A program made the position numbers and the translations under genes. A DNA stretch of 64,000 nucleotides from Novipirellula aureliae (lineage in GTDB: Bacteria > Planctomycetota > Planctomycetia > Pirellulales > Pirellulaceae), in NCBI RefSeq assembly GCF_007860185.1, contig NZ_SJPY01000009.1, positions 26,316-90,315 of the forward strand, given 5' to 3'. The notes beneath the pieces are model-generated. The model ran no database searches and was not told the DNA's origin. It was given only the letters and a program-made list of their open reading frames with translations. Positions 17,500 to 26,873 of this stretch are shown piece by piece. The stretch's first letter is position 1; each line of letters begins with the position of its first letter.

Positions 17500-19652
17500 G
17501 TGAAACACCCTTCTCGCTCGCTGAAAGCCTGCGAATTGGAGCTGTCGACTTTGTCTCTCCTGACGAAATTCGAGTTCTGCTCGACATCGAAGCACCCGAT
17601 TCCGTTGCTTTAAACACGGGCGGTGCGAGACCGTTTCCGCGGATCAACGGATACGTGCTGGTTCCGATCGACGACGGTTTCGTGGTAGGGCAAATTGAAT
17701 GGCTAACGATCGAGCGTTCATCATTTCCAAAACGGCGTGGTGTCAAAGACTTTGGCGTGATCGACCTGCCATACCCCCTGCGGAAACTTTGCCTAAATCC
17801 ACTTGGAACACTGCGCCAGACCGATACGAGTTATTCGTTTCGTCGTGGTGCCGGGCTCCTTCCCACGGTCGGATCAGCTGTCGTATTGCCAACGACTGAA
17901 CAACTTCGCTCGATAGTCGAGTCGGGTGAAAATCGTCGTGTACGCATCGGAGTGAGTCCGCTAGCGGAAAACGCAGAGGTTAGCATCGACCCAGACCGTT
18001 TGTTCGGGCGACACCTTGCGGTGCTTGGAAATACGGGAAGCGGTAAGTCATGCACCGTCGCCGGATTGATTCGATGGTCGCTCGAAGCCGCCAAACGAGA
18101 GCGAGAAAGCAACGGAACAACTGGAAGGCCGAATGCTCGCTTTGTAATCCTTGATCCGAATGGAGAGTACGCAAGAGCGTTTCACAACGAGAAAGAGAAA
18201 AACACCGCCCGCGTGTTCAAACTTGACCCAGGCGACAGTGAGCATCCTCTGCACGTTCCGCTTTGGTTTTGGAACAGCGCGGAATGGTCTTCGTTCACCC
18301 AAGCCACAGCGAAAACTCAACGTCCAATGCTTCGTCGTGCATTGCGGGATGTGAAGGCAGGACGCGGGCTCACAGATGGTGATACTTACGAGGAGAAAAA
18401 GCTTGGACTGCGTCGCTATCTTACAAGCGTAGCCATTGGTGTCAGGAGAAGGCTTTCCACCGGTGAAATCCGAGATGATCCCACTAAAACAGGTTTTTGG
18501 CTGAAGTCCGCTTGTGAAGATCTGTCGGCTAAAACAATTGACTTTGATGATGTTCCTCTATCCGAGATCACTAAATGTATTAAGTCGGCCCTCGACAAGA
18601 GTTTTAGCTCGTTCCCGAAGGATGGAGAAACGATTGAATACTACAAACCATTTTCTGAGAATGACGTTCGATTAATCGTTGCTGCTATGGACGGCGCTCT
18701 GGACTGCCTCGGTGGCCTGTTGTACGAAGACGGACCGGACGAAGACATGCCGATTCGTTTCAAAGGGATTGAGCTTGCCGATCATCTTCAACTAATCGCG
18801 GCGCAAGAGAACGCCAGTCAGTTCGTCGACTTTCTCGTTTCACGTATCCGAACCTTCCTTAGCGATTCCCGCTGCAATTCAATTGTCGAGGGAGATAACT
18901 CGCCGACACTCCAGCAGTGGCTCGAAACCTATGTCGGCAGCGAGAATGAGGATGAAAGCCCGATTTCGATTCTGGATCTTTCCTTGGTTCCGACGGAGAT
19001 TGTCCATGTAGTGATCGCGGTTTGCAGCCGGATGATTTTTGAATCACTTCAACGTTACCGCAAGATCCACAAGAAAGCACTGCCGACAGTTTTGGTGATG
19101 GAAGAAGCCCACACCTTCATCAAACGCTACAAGGACGATGTTGACAATCACGATGCGGCAAAGGTCTGCTGTCAAGTCTTCGAGCGAATCGCACGCGAGG
19201 GACGTAAGTTTGGCCTTGGACTGGTCCTTTCGTCTCAGCGTCCATCTGAACTCTCACAGACGGTGCTTTCGCAGTGCAATACCTTCGTTATGCACCGCAT
19301 CAGCAATGACCGCGACCAAGAGCTCGTTAAGAAGCTTGTTCCCGACAACCTCCGAGGTTTGCTACGCGAATTACCGTCACTGCCTTCGCAGCACGCGATC
19401 ATCCTTGGATGGGCAACGGAGTTTCCGCTTTTGGTACGGATCGACGATTTGAAGAAGGAGCAACAACCACACTCTGATGACCCGGACTTCTGGGACGTTT
19501 GGACAGGGCAAGATGACTGCAATGAACCGGTCGACCGTCCAGCAAATTGGGATTCCGTAGTTCATGACTGGCAAGGCGTGGTCAAAAAAATTACCGACGA
19601 TGGTACGGGCGAAGACGCTCAATCGGTCGATCCAGACGACGCACCTTTTTAA
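17496..19652 (+). CDS. HerA-like ATPase (SIR2-HerA defence pair)
   Basis: This 718-residue protein has the HerA/FtsK-type fold. The N-terminal beta-barrel (HAS-like) region covers about residues 1-110, Walker A is GNTGSGKS at 178-185, and Walker B is LVMEEAHTF with E536-E537. SSQRPSEL and the Arg-rich MHRISNDRDQELV sensor and finger segments follow. HerA proteins form hexamers that pump DNA or act as scaffolds; with SIR2 they build a large NADase complex. Its start is inside the SIR2 stop (ATGA at 17496-17499). The length suits the family and no lesion is visible. Confidence 0.9.
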   Translation: MSETPFSLAESLRIGAVDFVSPDEIRVLLDIEAPDSVALNTGGARPFPRINGYVLVPIDDGFVVGQIEWLTIERSSFPKRRGVKDFGVIDLPYPLRKLCLNPLGTLRQTDTSYSFRRGAGLLPTVGSAVVLPTTEQLRSIVESGENRRVRIGVSPLAENAEVSIDPDRLFGRHLAVLGNTGSGKSCTVAGLIRWSLEAAKRERESNGTTGRPNARFVILDPNGEYARAFHNEKEKNTARVFKLDPGDSEHPLHVPLWFWNSAEWSSFTQATAKTQRPMLRRALRDVKAGRGLTDGDTYEEKKLGLRRYLTSVAIGVRRRLSTGEIRDDPTKTGFWLKSACEDLSAKTIDFDDVPLSEITKCIKSALDKSFSSFPKDGETIEYYKPFSENDVRLIVAAMDGALDCLGGLLYEDGPDEDMPIRFKGIELADHLQLIAAQENASQFVDFLVSRIRTFLSDSRCNSIVEGDNSPTLQQWLETYVGSENEDESPISILDLSLVPTEIVHVVIAVCSRMIFESLQRYRKIHKKALPTVLVMEEAHTFIKRYKDDVDNHDAAKVCCQVFERIAREGRKFGLGLVLSSQRPSELSQTVLSQCNTFVMHRISNDRDQELVKKLVPDNLRGLLRELPSLPSQHAIILGWATEFPLLVRIDDLKKEQQPHSDDPDFWDVWTGQDDCNEPVDRPANWDSVVHDWQGVVKKITDDGTGEDAQSVDPDDAPF

Positions 19653-19880
19653 TTGACTGGCTTGAATCCAATGCAATCTCGGATCTCCGTTACCTTCACC
19701 GGCATCGTCATCCGCCTGATTTCCCACAAGCCAAAGACGATTGAGGCAACCGTGTTTATCTTGCACGTGAATTCTGCCAGTCCGGAACAGCAGCCTCAAA
19801 CCGTTATGCGATACAAAGACAGTGTCATCCGGCTGATACGAAGTGGTCTAGGATTGAGAATCGGAGTTCGGGCACGATGA
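19653..19880 (+). CDS. possible small ORF between herA-like and ABC-3C genes
   Basis: An open frame of 75 codons fills the only sizeable gap in the run. Its stop TGA (19878-19880) overlaps the next start as ATGA, the same arrangement used by real neighbours here. Possible starts are TTG 19653, directly after the HerA stop, or ATG 19671. The product is basic and slightly hydrophobic (ISVTFTGIVIRLISHKPK) with no known domain. It could equally be a chance frame over a leader or promoter for the ABC-3C genes. Confidence 0.3.
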   Translation: MTGLNPMQSRISVTFTGIVIRLISHKPKTIEATVFILHVNSASPEQQPQTVMRYKDSVIRLIRSGLGLRIGVRAR

Positions 19881-20968
19881 CAACTCAACCCGCTAACAAC
19901 GAACTCGCTCCGTTGCCACGACCGAAGCAGCCAGAAAACGTCACCCCTGAAAATGTGGGCACCGGAATTCTCGTGCCGCCAATCAAACTCATCCGGTTGT
20001 TCAGCCCGGACGATTGGGAGGAGTTTGTCTTGGAGTGGGCGGACTCGTTTCGCGACGATTACTTCAGCGTGAACCGATCCGGTGGTGCGGGGGACATGGG
20101 GCGTGATGTCGTGGCGAGCGTCGATGACTCGGAAACCGTCTGGGAAAATTTTCAATGCAAGCACTACAAGTCCGCCATCACGCCGTCGGATATTTGGTGC
20201 GAGTTTGGAAAATTGATTTATTACGCGTGCCGCGGTGAGTTCACTTATCCGCGAAAGTACGTGTTCGTTGCATCACAGGGAGCCGGCAACAAACTGGCGA
20301 AGTTGCTGAAGGATCCAGAGAAGCTGAAGAATGAGCTGAAAGCGAACTGGGCATCCTATTGCGAAAATGCAATCACGGAGACGACGGCGATCCCTTTGAA
20401 AGGCCAATTGCTGAAGTTTCTCGACAAAGCTGATTTTGGCATTTTTAGTGCGATTCCACCGTTGCGGCTCATCGAGCAGCATCGGAAGACTCCGTACCAC
20501 GTCTACCGTTTCGGCGGTGGCTTGCCGAATCGCCCCACTGACATGCTTCCGCCCGCCGCGGTCGCAGACATCGAAGTCAGGTACGTGCGGGCCTTGCTCG
20601 ATGCATACGGAAGCAATCTGTCTCGCGTCCTGAATGACGCTGATGAGTTGAAATCCTTTGCGGAGTTGCGGGCTCATTTCGATCGCTCGCGTCACGAGTT
20701 TTACAGTGCTGAGTCGTTGAAGCGTTTTTCACGTGACACGCTGCCGCCAGGTTCTTTTGAAGAGCTTCAGCGGGAGTACTTTGACGGGATTATGGACGAG
20801 GTTGATTCAGATCACAGTGATGGTTTCGCTAGGGTCAAAGCCGTGATTAAGTTGGCTCGTGTGCTTCAGATTACGTCGCATCCGCTGGTTCCGCGGATGG
20901 AGACACGTGATCGCGGAGGCATCTGCCACCAACTTGCGAACGACGAACGGGTGAGGTGGGTTAAGTGA
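19877..20968 (+). CDS. ABC-three-component system effector with Mrr-like nuclease domain
   Basis: The N-terminal domain has the restriction-endonuclease pattern GDMGRD (D73 to D77) followed by FQCKHYK (Q93-C-K95), typical of Mrr-like PD-(D/E)xK nucleases in which Gln replaces the Glu. The C-terminal 130 residues match the shared C-terminal domain of ABC-3C effectors (SFEELQREYFDGIMDE). It is followed without gap by a middle component and a RecF/SMC-type ATPase, which fixes the system. I infer that the ATPase senses something and releases the nuclease on DNA. The stop overlaps the next start (GTGA at 20965-20968). Confidence 0.85.
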   Translation: MTTQPANNELAPLPRPKQPENVTPENVGTGILVPPIKLIRLFSPDDWEEFVLEWADSFRDDYFSVNRSGGAGDMGRDVVASVDDSETVWENFQCKHYKSAITPSDIWCEFGKLIYYACRGEFTYPRKYVFVASQGAGNKLAKLLKDPEKLKNELKANWASYCENAITETTAIPLKGQLLKFLDKADFGIFSAIPPLRLIEQHRKTPYHVYRFGGGLPNRPTDMLPPAAVADIEVRYVRALLDAYGSNLSRVLNDADELKSFAELRAHFDRSRHEFYSAESLKRFSRDTLPPGSFEELQREYFDGIMDEVDSDHSDGFARVKAVIKLARVLQITSHPLVPRMETRDRGGICHQLANDERVRWVK

Positions 20969-21477
20969 GTACCGGATCGAATGAAACAACCGTTTCGCCA
21001 TTCAATAGCCCTGTCGAGTTGGGTTTTCGAACACTGGTTTTTTTAAACGAAGCTTTCCCGAATGAATTTTCGCTTCGGCAGCTCGTTATCTTCGACTATT
21101 TGATGGTTCACTCGGATGACGTTGCGGGTGGCCCTGAAGGACTGCATCCGCAGACCCCGTACCGCAGCGGCGAGTTGCTCGTTCGCCGCGAGCCCTTGCA
21201 AGCTGGAATACAGCTTTTCCACAGCCGAGGCTTGATCGAAAAGCTCTATCGTCAGACCGGTGTTTTCTTCGCAGCGAGCGATCGCACCGAATCGTTTCTC
21301 GATGTCATTGAAGCGGATTATTCAGTCACCCTGCGGAATCGAGCGAGCTGGGTAGCCGAAACGTTCGGGGATAAGTCTGTCGAGTACCTTGACGACTTTG
21401 TAGCCGCCAACCTTGGCAAGTGGGGCGCGGAGTTTGAGATGGCCTCCGTCCTTTGGAATGGGGTTGCAGATGACTGA
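20965..21477 (+). CDS. ABC-three-component system middle component (type 2)
   Basis: This 170-residue protein opens with PFNSPVELGFRTLVFLNEAF and continues with FDYLMVHSDDVAGGPEGLHP and YRSGELLVRREPLQ, which is the recognisable signature of ABC-3C middle component 2. It is a winged-helix-like adaptor between effector and ATPase. The start codon is GTG, overlapping the effector stop; the end overlaps the ATPase start by eight bases (21470-21477). Length is normal for the family and no residue appears lost. Confidence 0.9.
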   Translation: MSTGSNETTVSPFNSPVELGFRTLVFLNEAFPNEFSLRQLVIFDYLMVHSDDVAGGPEGLHPQTPYRSGELLVRREPLQAGIQLFHSRGLIEKLYRQTGVFFAASDRTESFLDVIEADYSVTLRNRASWVAETFGDKSVEYLDDFVAANLGKWGAEFEMASVLWNGVADD

Positions 21478-23332
21478 CTACGGTTTCTACATCGAACGAG
21501 TCTGGCTGACCGGTCCGGACGTAGCGGAAGCGGCGGTCGATTTCCAAGACGGCTTGAACGTCGTTTCCGGCCCATCAAATACCGGCAAGACGTACATCTC
21601 CCAGTGCATCGACTACGCCTTTGGCCGCAAGAATGCCCCCAAGGAAATCCCTGAAGCACGCGGATATGACGAACTTCACGTTCGAATACAACCGAGGTCG
21701 AAGCCCCAATCGCTGACGATTCGACGAAGCCTGCGGTGTGGCAACACGGGAACAGTGTCGGAAATCGGAGACGAACGGGTTCTCAAAGCCACGCACTCGG
21801 ATGATCGCGACGACAACATCTCAGCATTGTTGCTCGAGCTGTGCGGACTGCGAAACAAACGAATAACGACCAATGGTAAGGGCAAAACACGGAGCGTCAG
21901 TTTCCGGGACATTTCCCATCTCACGATCATCAGCGAAGAACAAATCATTCGCAACGATTCGCCGATTTGGTCCGGAAATTACCAAGAGCACACTCTTCGT
22001 CAAAGTATTTTCCGGCTTCTTCTAACCGGCGTCGACGATTCCTCGGTTATTGAAAAGAAAGAAGAGAAGGTCAGCCGTGCTGAGAATCGTGGCAAAGGCG
22101 AAGTCCTGGAGAAGATCAAATCTGACCTTCAAGTGCAAATTGCCCAGTACAATAGTCGCGGTAGCGCCGACGAACTTCGCTCGCAGCGAGATCGCTTGGC
22201 CAGAACAATTAATGAGCTGTCAGCGTTCCTTGAGACGCAGAAGCAAGACTTGGCAGGCATTGAGTCAGAACGTCTTCAGACTTGGACCGAATTGCAGCGA
22301 ATCGAATCTCGGCAAGAGGTCGTCGAGCAACTCTTGGTTCGGTTTTCGCTTCTTGCGGAGCAGTACGAATCGGATCGCAGGCGGCTTGAATCCATCAACG
22401 AGGTGGGCAATCGACTCGAAGAATTGAGTGAGGAGCGTTGTCCTATCTGTGGAGCACCCTCGGAATACCATAGCGAAGATCACAAAGAGGGCTCGGTGTC
22501 GCCGGAAGAGGTTTCAGTTGCTGCGGCTGCTGAAATCACGAAGGTAAATCGGCTACAGAAGGATCTGACAGACACCATTCGGGATACGAGAAACGAAAGT
22601 GACGATCTCGCGTCTCAACGAGTCTTGCTTGAAACGTCGCTGACGCAGGTGACGCAACGGCTTCACGGTGAATATCAGCCGAAAGTCGCGGATACACTTC
22701 AGCAGTACCAGCAACTGCTCAAGCAACAGACAAGTATTGCTGAATTGATTGGTCTTTACGATCGTCTGGAGCAACTTGAAGCGATCGAGTTCGAAGCAAA
22801 GGCGATTCTGGCCGCAGAGACTAGCGGTGATCCAATCATCACTAAAATTTCGAGTGATCTCGCCGCTCCGTTCTGTTTGGAAGTCGAACGTTTGCTGGAG
22901 GCGTGGCAGCTTCCCGATCGCGGGCGTGTCGCGTTCAGTGAAAGCAGCCAAGATATCGTCATTGGCGACCGTGCCCGAAGAGTCGACGGGAAGGGAATCC
23001 GTGCCATTACCCATGCAGCATTCTCGTTCGCCCTGAACAATTATTGCGTTAATCGAAAGCTTCCCACGTCCTCGATCGTCATCCTTGACTCGCCGCTTGT
23101 CGTCTACCGTGAACCCGATGAAACGGAATTGGAATTCTCACTTGACGTCAAAGCCAACTTCTATAGCCAGCTAGCGAACGGTTCGGACGATCGGCAAGTC
23201 GTCATATTCGAGAATGATGATCCACCCACCGACCTATCAGAAACTGTCAACATGATTCACTTCACAAAATCAGAGGATGGGCGGTACGGCTTCATTCCAA
23301 GAAACCTCGATGCCGCAGATAGCGGGGAGTAA
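21470..23332 (+). CDS. ABC-three-component system RecF/SMC-like ATPase
   Basis: Walker A is GPSNTGKT at residues 34-41 near the N-terminus, as in RecN/SMC-like ABC ATPases. Long coiled-coil arms follow (about 195-310 and 335-430), joined by a CPIC hook (C324-C327) that could pair in a Rad50-like zinc hook. The C-terminal lobe carries SSIVILDSPLVVY as a Walker B and D-loop. I start it at MTDYGFY (21470) and not at the upstream ATG because of the tight overlap with the middle component. It provides the ATP-driven sensor of the trio. The stop and next start form TAATG. Confidence 0.88.
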   Translation: MTDYGFYIERVWLTGPDVAEAAVDFQDGLNVVSGPSNTGKTYISQCIDYAFGRKNAPKEIPEARGYDELHVRIQPRSKPQSLTIRRSLRCGNTGTVSEIGDERVLKATHSDDRDDNISALLLELCGLRNKRITTNGKGKTRSVSFRDISHLTIISEEQIIRNDSPIWSGNYQEHTLRQSIFRLLLTGVDDSSVIEKKEEKVSRAENRGKGEVLEKIKSDLQVQIAQYNSRGSADELRSQRDRLARTINELSAFLETQKQDLAGIESERLQTWTELQRIESRQEVVEQLLVRFSLLAEQYESDRRRLESINEVGNRLEELSEERCPICGAPSEYHSEDHKEGSVSPEEVSVAAAAEITKVNRLQKDLTDTIRDTRNESDDLASQRVLLETSLTQVTQRLHGEYQPKVADTLQQYQQLLKQQTSIAELIGLYDRLEQLEAIEFEAKAILAAETSGDPIITKISSDLAAPFCLEVERLLEAWQLPDRGRVAFSESSQDIVIGDRARRVDGKGIRAITHAAFSFALNNYCVNRKLPTSSIVILDSPLVVYREPDETELEFSLDVKANFYSQLANGSDDRQVVIFENDDPPTDLSETVNMIHFTKSEDGRYGFIPRNLDAADSGE

Positions 23333-25407
23333 TGATGCAATTCCGAATCTCCGACACGTTCACCGACAGCCTGACGCGGTTGACCGGCGATGAACAGAAA
23401 GCGGTCAAGACGACCGCGTTCGACTTGCAGGTGAATCCGGCCAATCCCGGATTGCAGTTCCATCGCATCGAGCGTTGCAAAGACAATCATTTTTGGTCAA
23501 TCCGTGCGGGCCGTGATATCCGTGTGATTGTTCACAAGACGGACGCGAGCTTGCTGCTGTGCTATGTCGATCACCATGACAAGGCGTACCAGTGGGCCGA
23601 AAAACGGAAACTGGAACGACATCCGAAAACGGGCGCGGCGCAATTGGTAGAGATTCGCGAGACGGTGCGCGAGATCGAGGTGCCGACATACGTGGAGGCG
23701 ACTCCGCAACCATCACCACCATGCTTGGCAGGTATGGTCCGCGAGGACTTGCTGACTTATGGTGTACCGGATCAATGGGTCGACGATTGCCTCGCCGCCG
23801 ACGAAGACCGCTTGCTAACAATCGCAGACCGGTTGCCCGGCGAAGCTGCCGAGGCGTTGTTGATTCTGGCGACGGGGGGACGACCGGAACCGCGGACGGT
23901 GGCCGATGTCGATGATGATCCGTTCAACCACCCGGACGCACTGACGCGATTCCGCGTTCTGGACGATGCTGATGAACTGGCGGCGGCGCTCGATGCCCCG
24001 TGGGAAAAGTGGATTGTCTTTTTGCATCCGGCCCAACAGGGCTTTGTCGATCGACGCTTCAACGGTCCGGCCCGCGTGTCAGGCAGTGCCGGAACAGGGA
24101 AGACCATCGTGGCGATTCACCGCGCAGCGGCGGCCTTGAAGTCGGCGCCCCTTAAAGCGGCGACGATGCACGTTTTGTTGACAACGTTCTCCGAAGATTT
24201 GGCGAAGGCTTTGGTGCAGAAGGTGCGGTACCTGATACCTTCCGAACGGATCTCGCGTACTTTGCCAAAGCCGGACGGCGAACCGAAACTGGTGGTGGCT
24301 TCGCTTGATGAAATCGCTAAACAATTCCACGCCATGCAACATGGGACGCCGGCCGACTGCATTGACGACGAGAAACTGCTTGACCGGATTGAGGCGATCA
24401 TCGCTAAATCCGACGGTGTATCGCTTACGCCGCGGTTCCTCTTGGATGAATGGAACGATGTGGTTGACGGCTGGAAATTGGCATCGTGGTCGGACTATCG
24501 GGATTTCAAGCGGCTAGGACGTAAAACGCGTTTAAGTGAATCCGGACGCGAGCAGGCTTGGGGCGTCTTTGAAGAATTGCGTGCCACCCTTCGATCAAGG
24601 GGACAAAGCACGCCGGCAATGTTGTACGCCGATTTGGGTCAGTCGGAGCATCGCCCGTTTCACAGCGTGATCGTCGACGAGTGCCAAGACGTTAGCCCGG
24701 CACAATTGCGATTCCTGGCCAACCTGACTAAGAATCATTCTGGTGAATTGTTCTTTGCCGGCGATTTGGGACAACGAATATTTCGTACACCGTTCTCGTG
24801 GTCCTCTCTTGGCGTCGAGGTTCGCGGACGAAGCCGGACACTAAGAATCAACTACCGAACGTCACACCAGATTCGGCGGATGGCAGACAGGTTGCTCGAC
24901 GGATCATTGACGGATGTTGATGGCAACGAAGAACATCGAGATGGGACCATCAGCGTGTTCAACGGCCCCCGTCCATCGGTTTACATGGCCGATGATGAAA
25001 ACGCCGAATCCGATCACGTCGCAGACTGGCTGCTCGCGCGGATCAACGAGAACGTCGATCCTTCAGAAATCGCGATTTTTGGACGCACGATCGATCAATT
25101 GGCCCGTGCTCGCGACGCAGTCCGAAAAGCATCGGACATTTCCGGTCACGGTTTGGGAGCCATTCGTTTGGCGACGATGCACGGAGCGAAAGGTCTCGAA
25201 TTTCGCTGCGTCTGCGTGATGGCTTGCGATGACGACATCGTCCCACTGGAAGAACGTATTCGGGCAATCGGTGATCATGCGGACCTCGAAGACATCTACA
25301 ACACCGAGCGCCACTTGCTTTACGTCGCCTGCACCCGAGCCCGCGATCAACTGATGATTACCGGCGTCGATCCGGCATCGGAGTTTCTTGAGGACTTCAA
25401 TTGTTGA
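23332..25407 (+). CDS. RelE-like domain fused to UvrD/Rep-type helicase
   Basis: Residues 1-95 form a RelE/ParE-like fold (LQFHRIERCKDNHFWSIRAG, then DIRVIVHK and YVDHHDKAYQWAEKR). A linker follows and then a superfamily 1 helicase: Walker A GSAGTGKT at 251-258, motif II DECQD at 449-453, GDLGQRIF as motif III, and LLYVACTRARDQL near the end. The RelE fold may cleave mRNA or may only be structural, since family members fused to helicases are uncharacterised as far as I know. The start overlaps the ABC-3C ATPase stop, so it is probably co-expressed with the trio. Confidence 0.85.
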   Translation: MMQFRISDTFTDSLTRLTGDEQKAVKTTAFDLQVNPANPGLQFHRIERCKDNHFWSIRAGRDIRVIVHKTDASLLLCYVDHHDKAYQWAEKRKLERHPKTGAAQLVEIRETVREIEVPTYVEATPQPSPPCLAGMVREDLLTYGVPDQWVDDCLAADEDRLLTIADRLPGEAAEALLILATGGRPEPRTVADVDDDPFNHPDALTRFRVLDDADELAAALDAPWEKWIVFLHPAQQGFVDRRFNGPARVSGSAGTGKTIVAIHRAAAALKSAPLKAATMHVLLTTFSEDLAKALVQKVRYLIPSERISRTLPKPDGEPKLVVASLDEIAKQFHAMQHGTPADCIDDEKLLDRIEAIIAKSDGVSLTPRFLLDEWNDVVDGWKLASWSDYRDFKRLGRKTRLSESGREQAWGVFEELRATLRSRGQSTPAMLYADLGQSEHRPFHSVIVDECQDVSPAQLRFLANLTKNHSGELFFAGDLGQRIFRTPFSWSSLGVEVRGRSRTLRINYRTSHQIRRMADRLLDGSLTDVDGNEEHRDGTISVFNGPRPSVYMADDENAESDHVADWLLARINENVDPSEIAIFGRTIDQLARARDAVRKASDISGHGLGAIRLATMHGAKGLEFRCVCVMACDDDIVPLEERIRAIGDHADLEDIYNTERHLLYVACTRARDQLMITGVDPASEFLEDFNC

Positions 25408-25435
25408 CATGGGCTGAAGCGAACTCGTGATTCCG

Positions 25436-25730
25436 TCAGTCGATGCCGATGATTTCGCGGCATTGGGGGTAGTTGTTACAGGCCCAGAAGCGTTTGTCGG
25501 AGTGTTTGCCTTTGGCTGCTTTTCGCTGGATTTTCGCGGGATTGCATTTGGGGCAAGCGGGTTCGTTTGACCGAGCATGCAATGGTCGTGGATAGCCAAC
25601 CTCGATTGCCGACTTCGGCGTTGCATCGGTCGATGAGTGCATTGTCGGATAAATTCGATAGTTGGTCGGCAAAACCGTAATTCGCTTCGAGTTCGGATCG
25701 CGTGGGTTTGTTCGCGTTGTTCTTGTTCAT
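25436..25730 (-). pseudogene. small protein with topoisomerase-type zinc finger, frame broken
   Basis: A frame opening at 25730 (MNKNNANKPTRSELEANYGF) shares an ATGA overlap with the stop of the gene upstream. In the other frame, from 25672 or later, comes a typical topoisomerase C4 zinc finger: ACPKCN, then RFWACNNYPQCREI. The two halves read as one small protein if the frame slips once near 25600. Either it is a frameshifted gene or two overlapping small genes. Known zinc ribbons of this kind bind single-stranded DNA. Confidence 0.5.
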
Positions 25731-26341
25731 GATCGTGACTCCGAATATTGGGTCTTATCTTGTTTCCAGAGTGTAAACCACGACGGATGTGGAGTGGACC
25801 AGTGGTCGATGTTGTTTTCACACACCAACAGGTAGCCACGCCATTGCATCGCGGCCGGTTCGCCTCGTGGAATACGAGCAGGAACGGTAAACGCGTGTCC
25901 GCCTCTCGAAACGAACTGACCATCAACAAAGAACTGGGTGTCGTGGACGCCACTACCGGGGCCAGATGAGCTTTGTTTGATGTAATCGACGTGAACCGAG
26001 TGACCATCAAGATCAAACGTCGTGTGGTAGTGCGAGCGTTGACCACCGTGCCGAGGTGGTGATGCGTTAGCGTCTACCCATTTATGATTTGGCACGGAAG
26101 CTCGCCGCCAACAAACGCCATTGACGCAGACCTCGTTTACTAGCTTGTCACTGCAAGCGGTGTTGATGACCTTTCGGCAAGACAATACCTGCGGATCGTC
26201 CCAGCCGGTCGTCTCACGATAAGTCGGGTCATTTTCTTCTCGTCGACGGTAGAAGTTGGAAGCTTCCTCGAACGCTGCGGTCAGGTCCCCGAGAGGACAG
26301 CAGTGCTCAGTGTTGTCTTTTTGGGTTTTCTTCGTCATCAA
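25727..26341 (-). CDS. hypothetical protein (204 aa)
   Basis: No family is recognised. The middle has several Cys residues (CRKVINTACSDKLVNEVCVN, then GVCW) that could form a metal site or disulfides, and a later His-rich stretch (HYHTTFDLDGHSVHVDY). No signal peptide or membrane segment is seen. The gene is convergent with the RelE-UvrD gene and its stop overlaps the start of the zinc-finger frame (ATGA). The pair seems to be a small accessory unit on the minus strand. Confidence 0.55.
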   Translation of the reverse strand: MMTKKTQKDNTEHCCPLGDLTAAFEEASNFYRRREENDPTYRETTGWDDPQVLSCRKVINTACSDKLVNEVCVNGVCWRRASVPNHKWVDANASPPRHGGQRSHYHTTFDLDGHSVHVDYIKQSSSGPGSGVHDTQFFVDGQFVSRGGHAFTVPARIPRGEPAAMQWRGYLLVCENNIDHWSTPHPSWFTLWKQDKTQYSESRS

Positions 26342-26873
26342 ATTCTCTCCACAGAGTTAGTGAGAAGAACTGACGCAAGTGGGTCCGCTTTGTTGCCAAG
26401 CTCGGCCACATGCCTGTGTTGCAGATCGCAATGACCTGGACGCAGGGACCACCTTGCCCGGACAGGGCAGGTTGGCGAGGGCGTCAGCCCTACTCTTCAT
26501 GAAATAAGCGGAGAGCGACATCTACTCTCCTCCTATACGATAGTGATATTCGATGAGAATTCAGGGCGCGATATTTATTGATATCTCATAAAAGAAATCC
26601 CCGCGACTGATTGCTCTGCTGCGGGTGTTTTGGTTTGTGTCGCCAGGAAGGATCACGTTGCGGATAACGTCCGACGTTGCTCGAAGATTCGTCTGCGAAC
26701 CTACAATGCGTCGCTCCATGCTGCTAAATTAGGCTTCGGGAACGACGCAATGTCGTACCTTGCCGGACTCGTCATCCTCTTCGGCAAAGCTGATGCTGCT
26801 CGTCCAGTCTGCTTGCAAACCCTTAGCTGAGCTACGTCCACCCTATTCGATCGGTCGTGACATAATCGAAGCT
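26342..26873. other. intergenic stretch, no supported gene
   Basis: I see no convincing gene. A plus-strand frame at 26630-26830 has a TTG start, no ribosome site and no recognisable motif. The stretch before it contains a pyrimidine- and GC-rich part (26440-26530) without a clear repeat. It probably holds the promoter of the minus-strand gene ending at 25727. Confidence 0.4.

Noticed and set aside
26630-26830. 66-codon plus-strand ORF
   Set aside because: TTG start, no ribosome site, and composition unlike neighbouring proteins.
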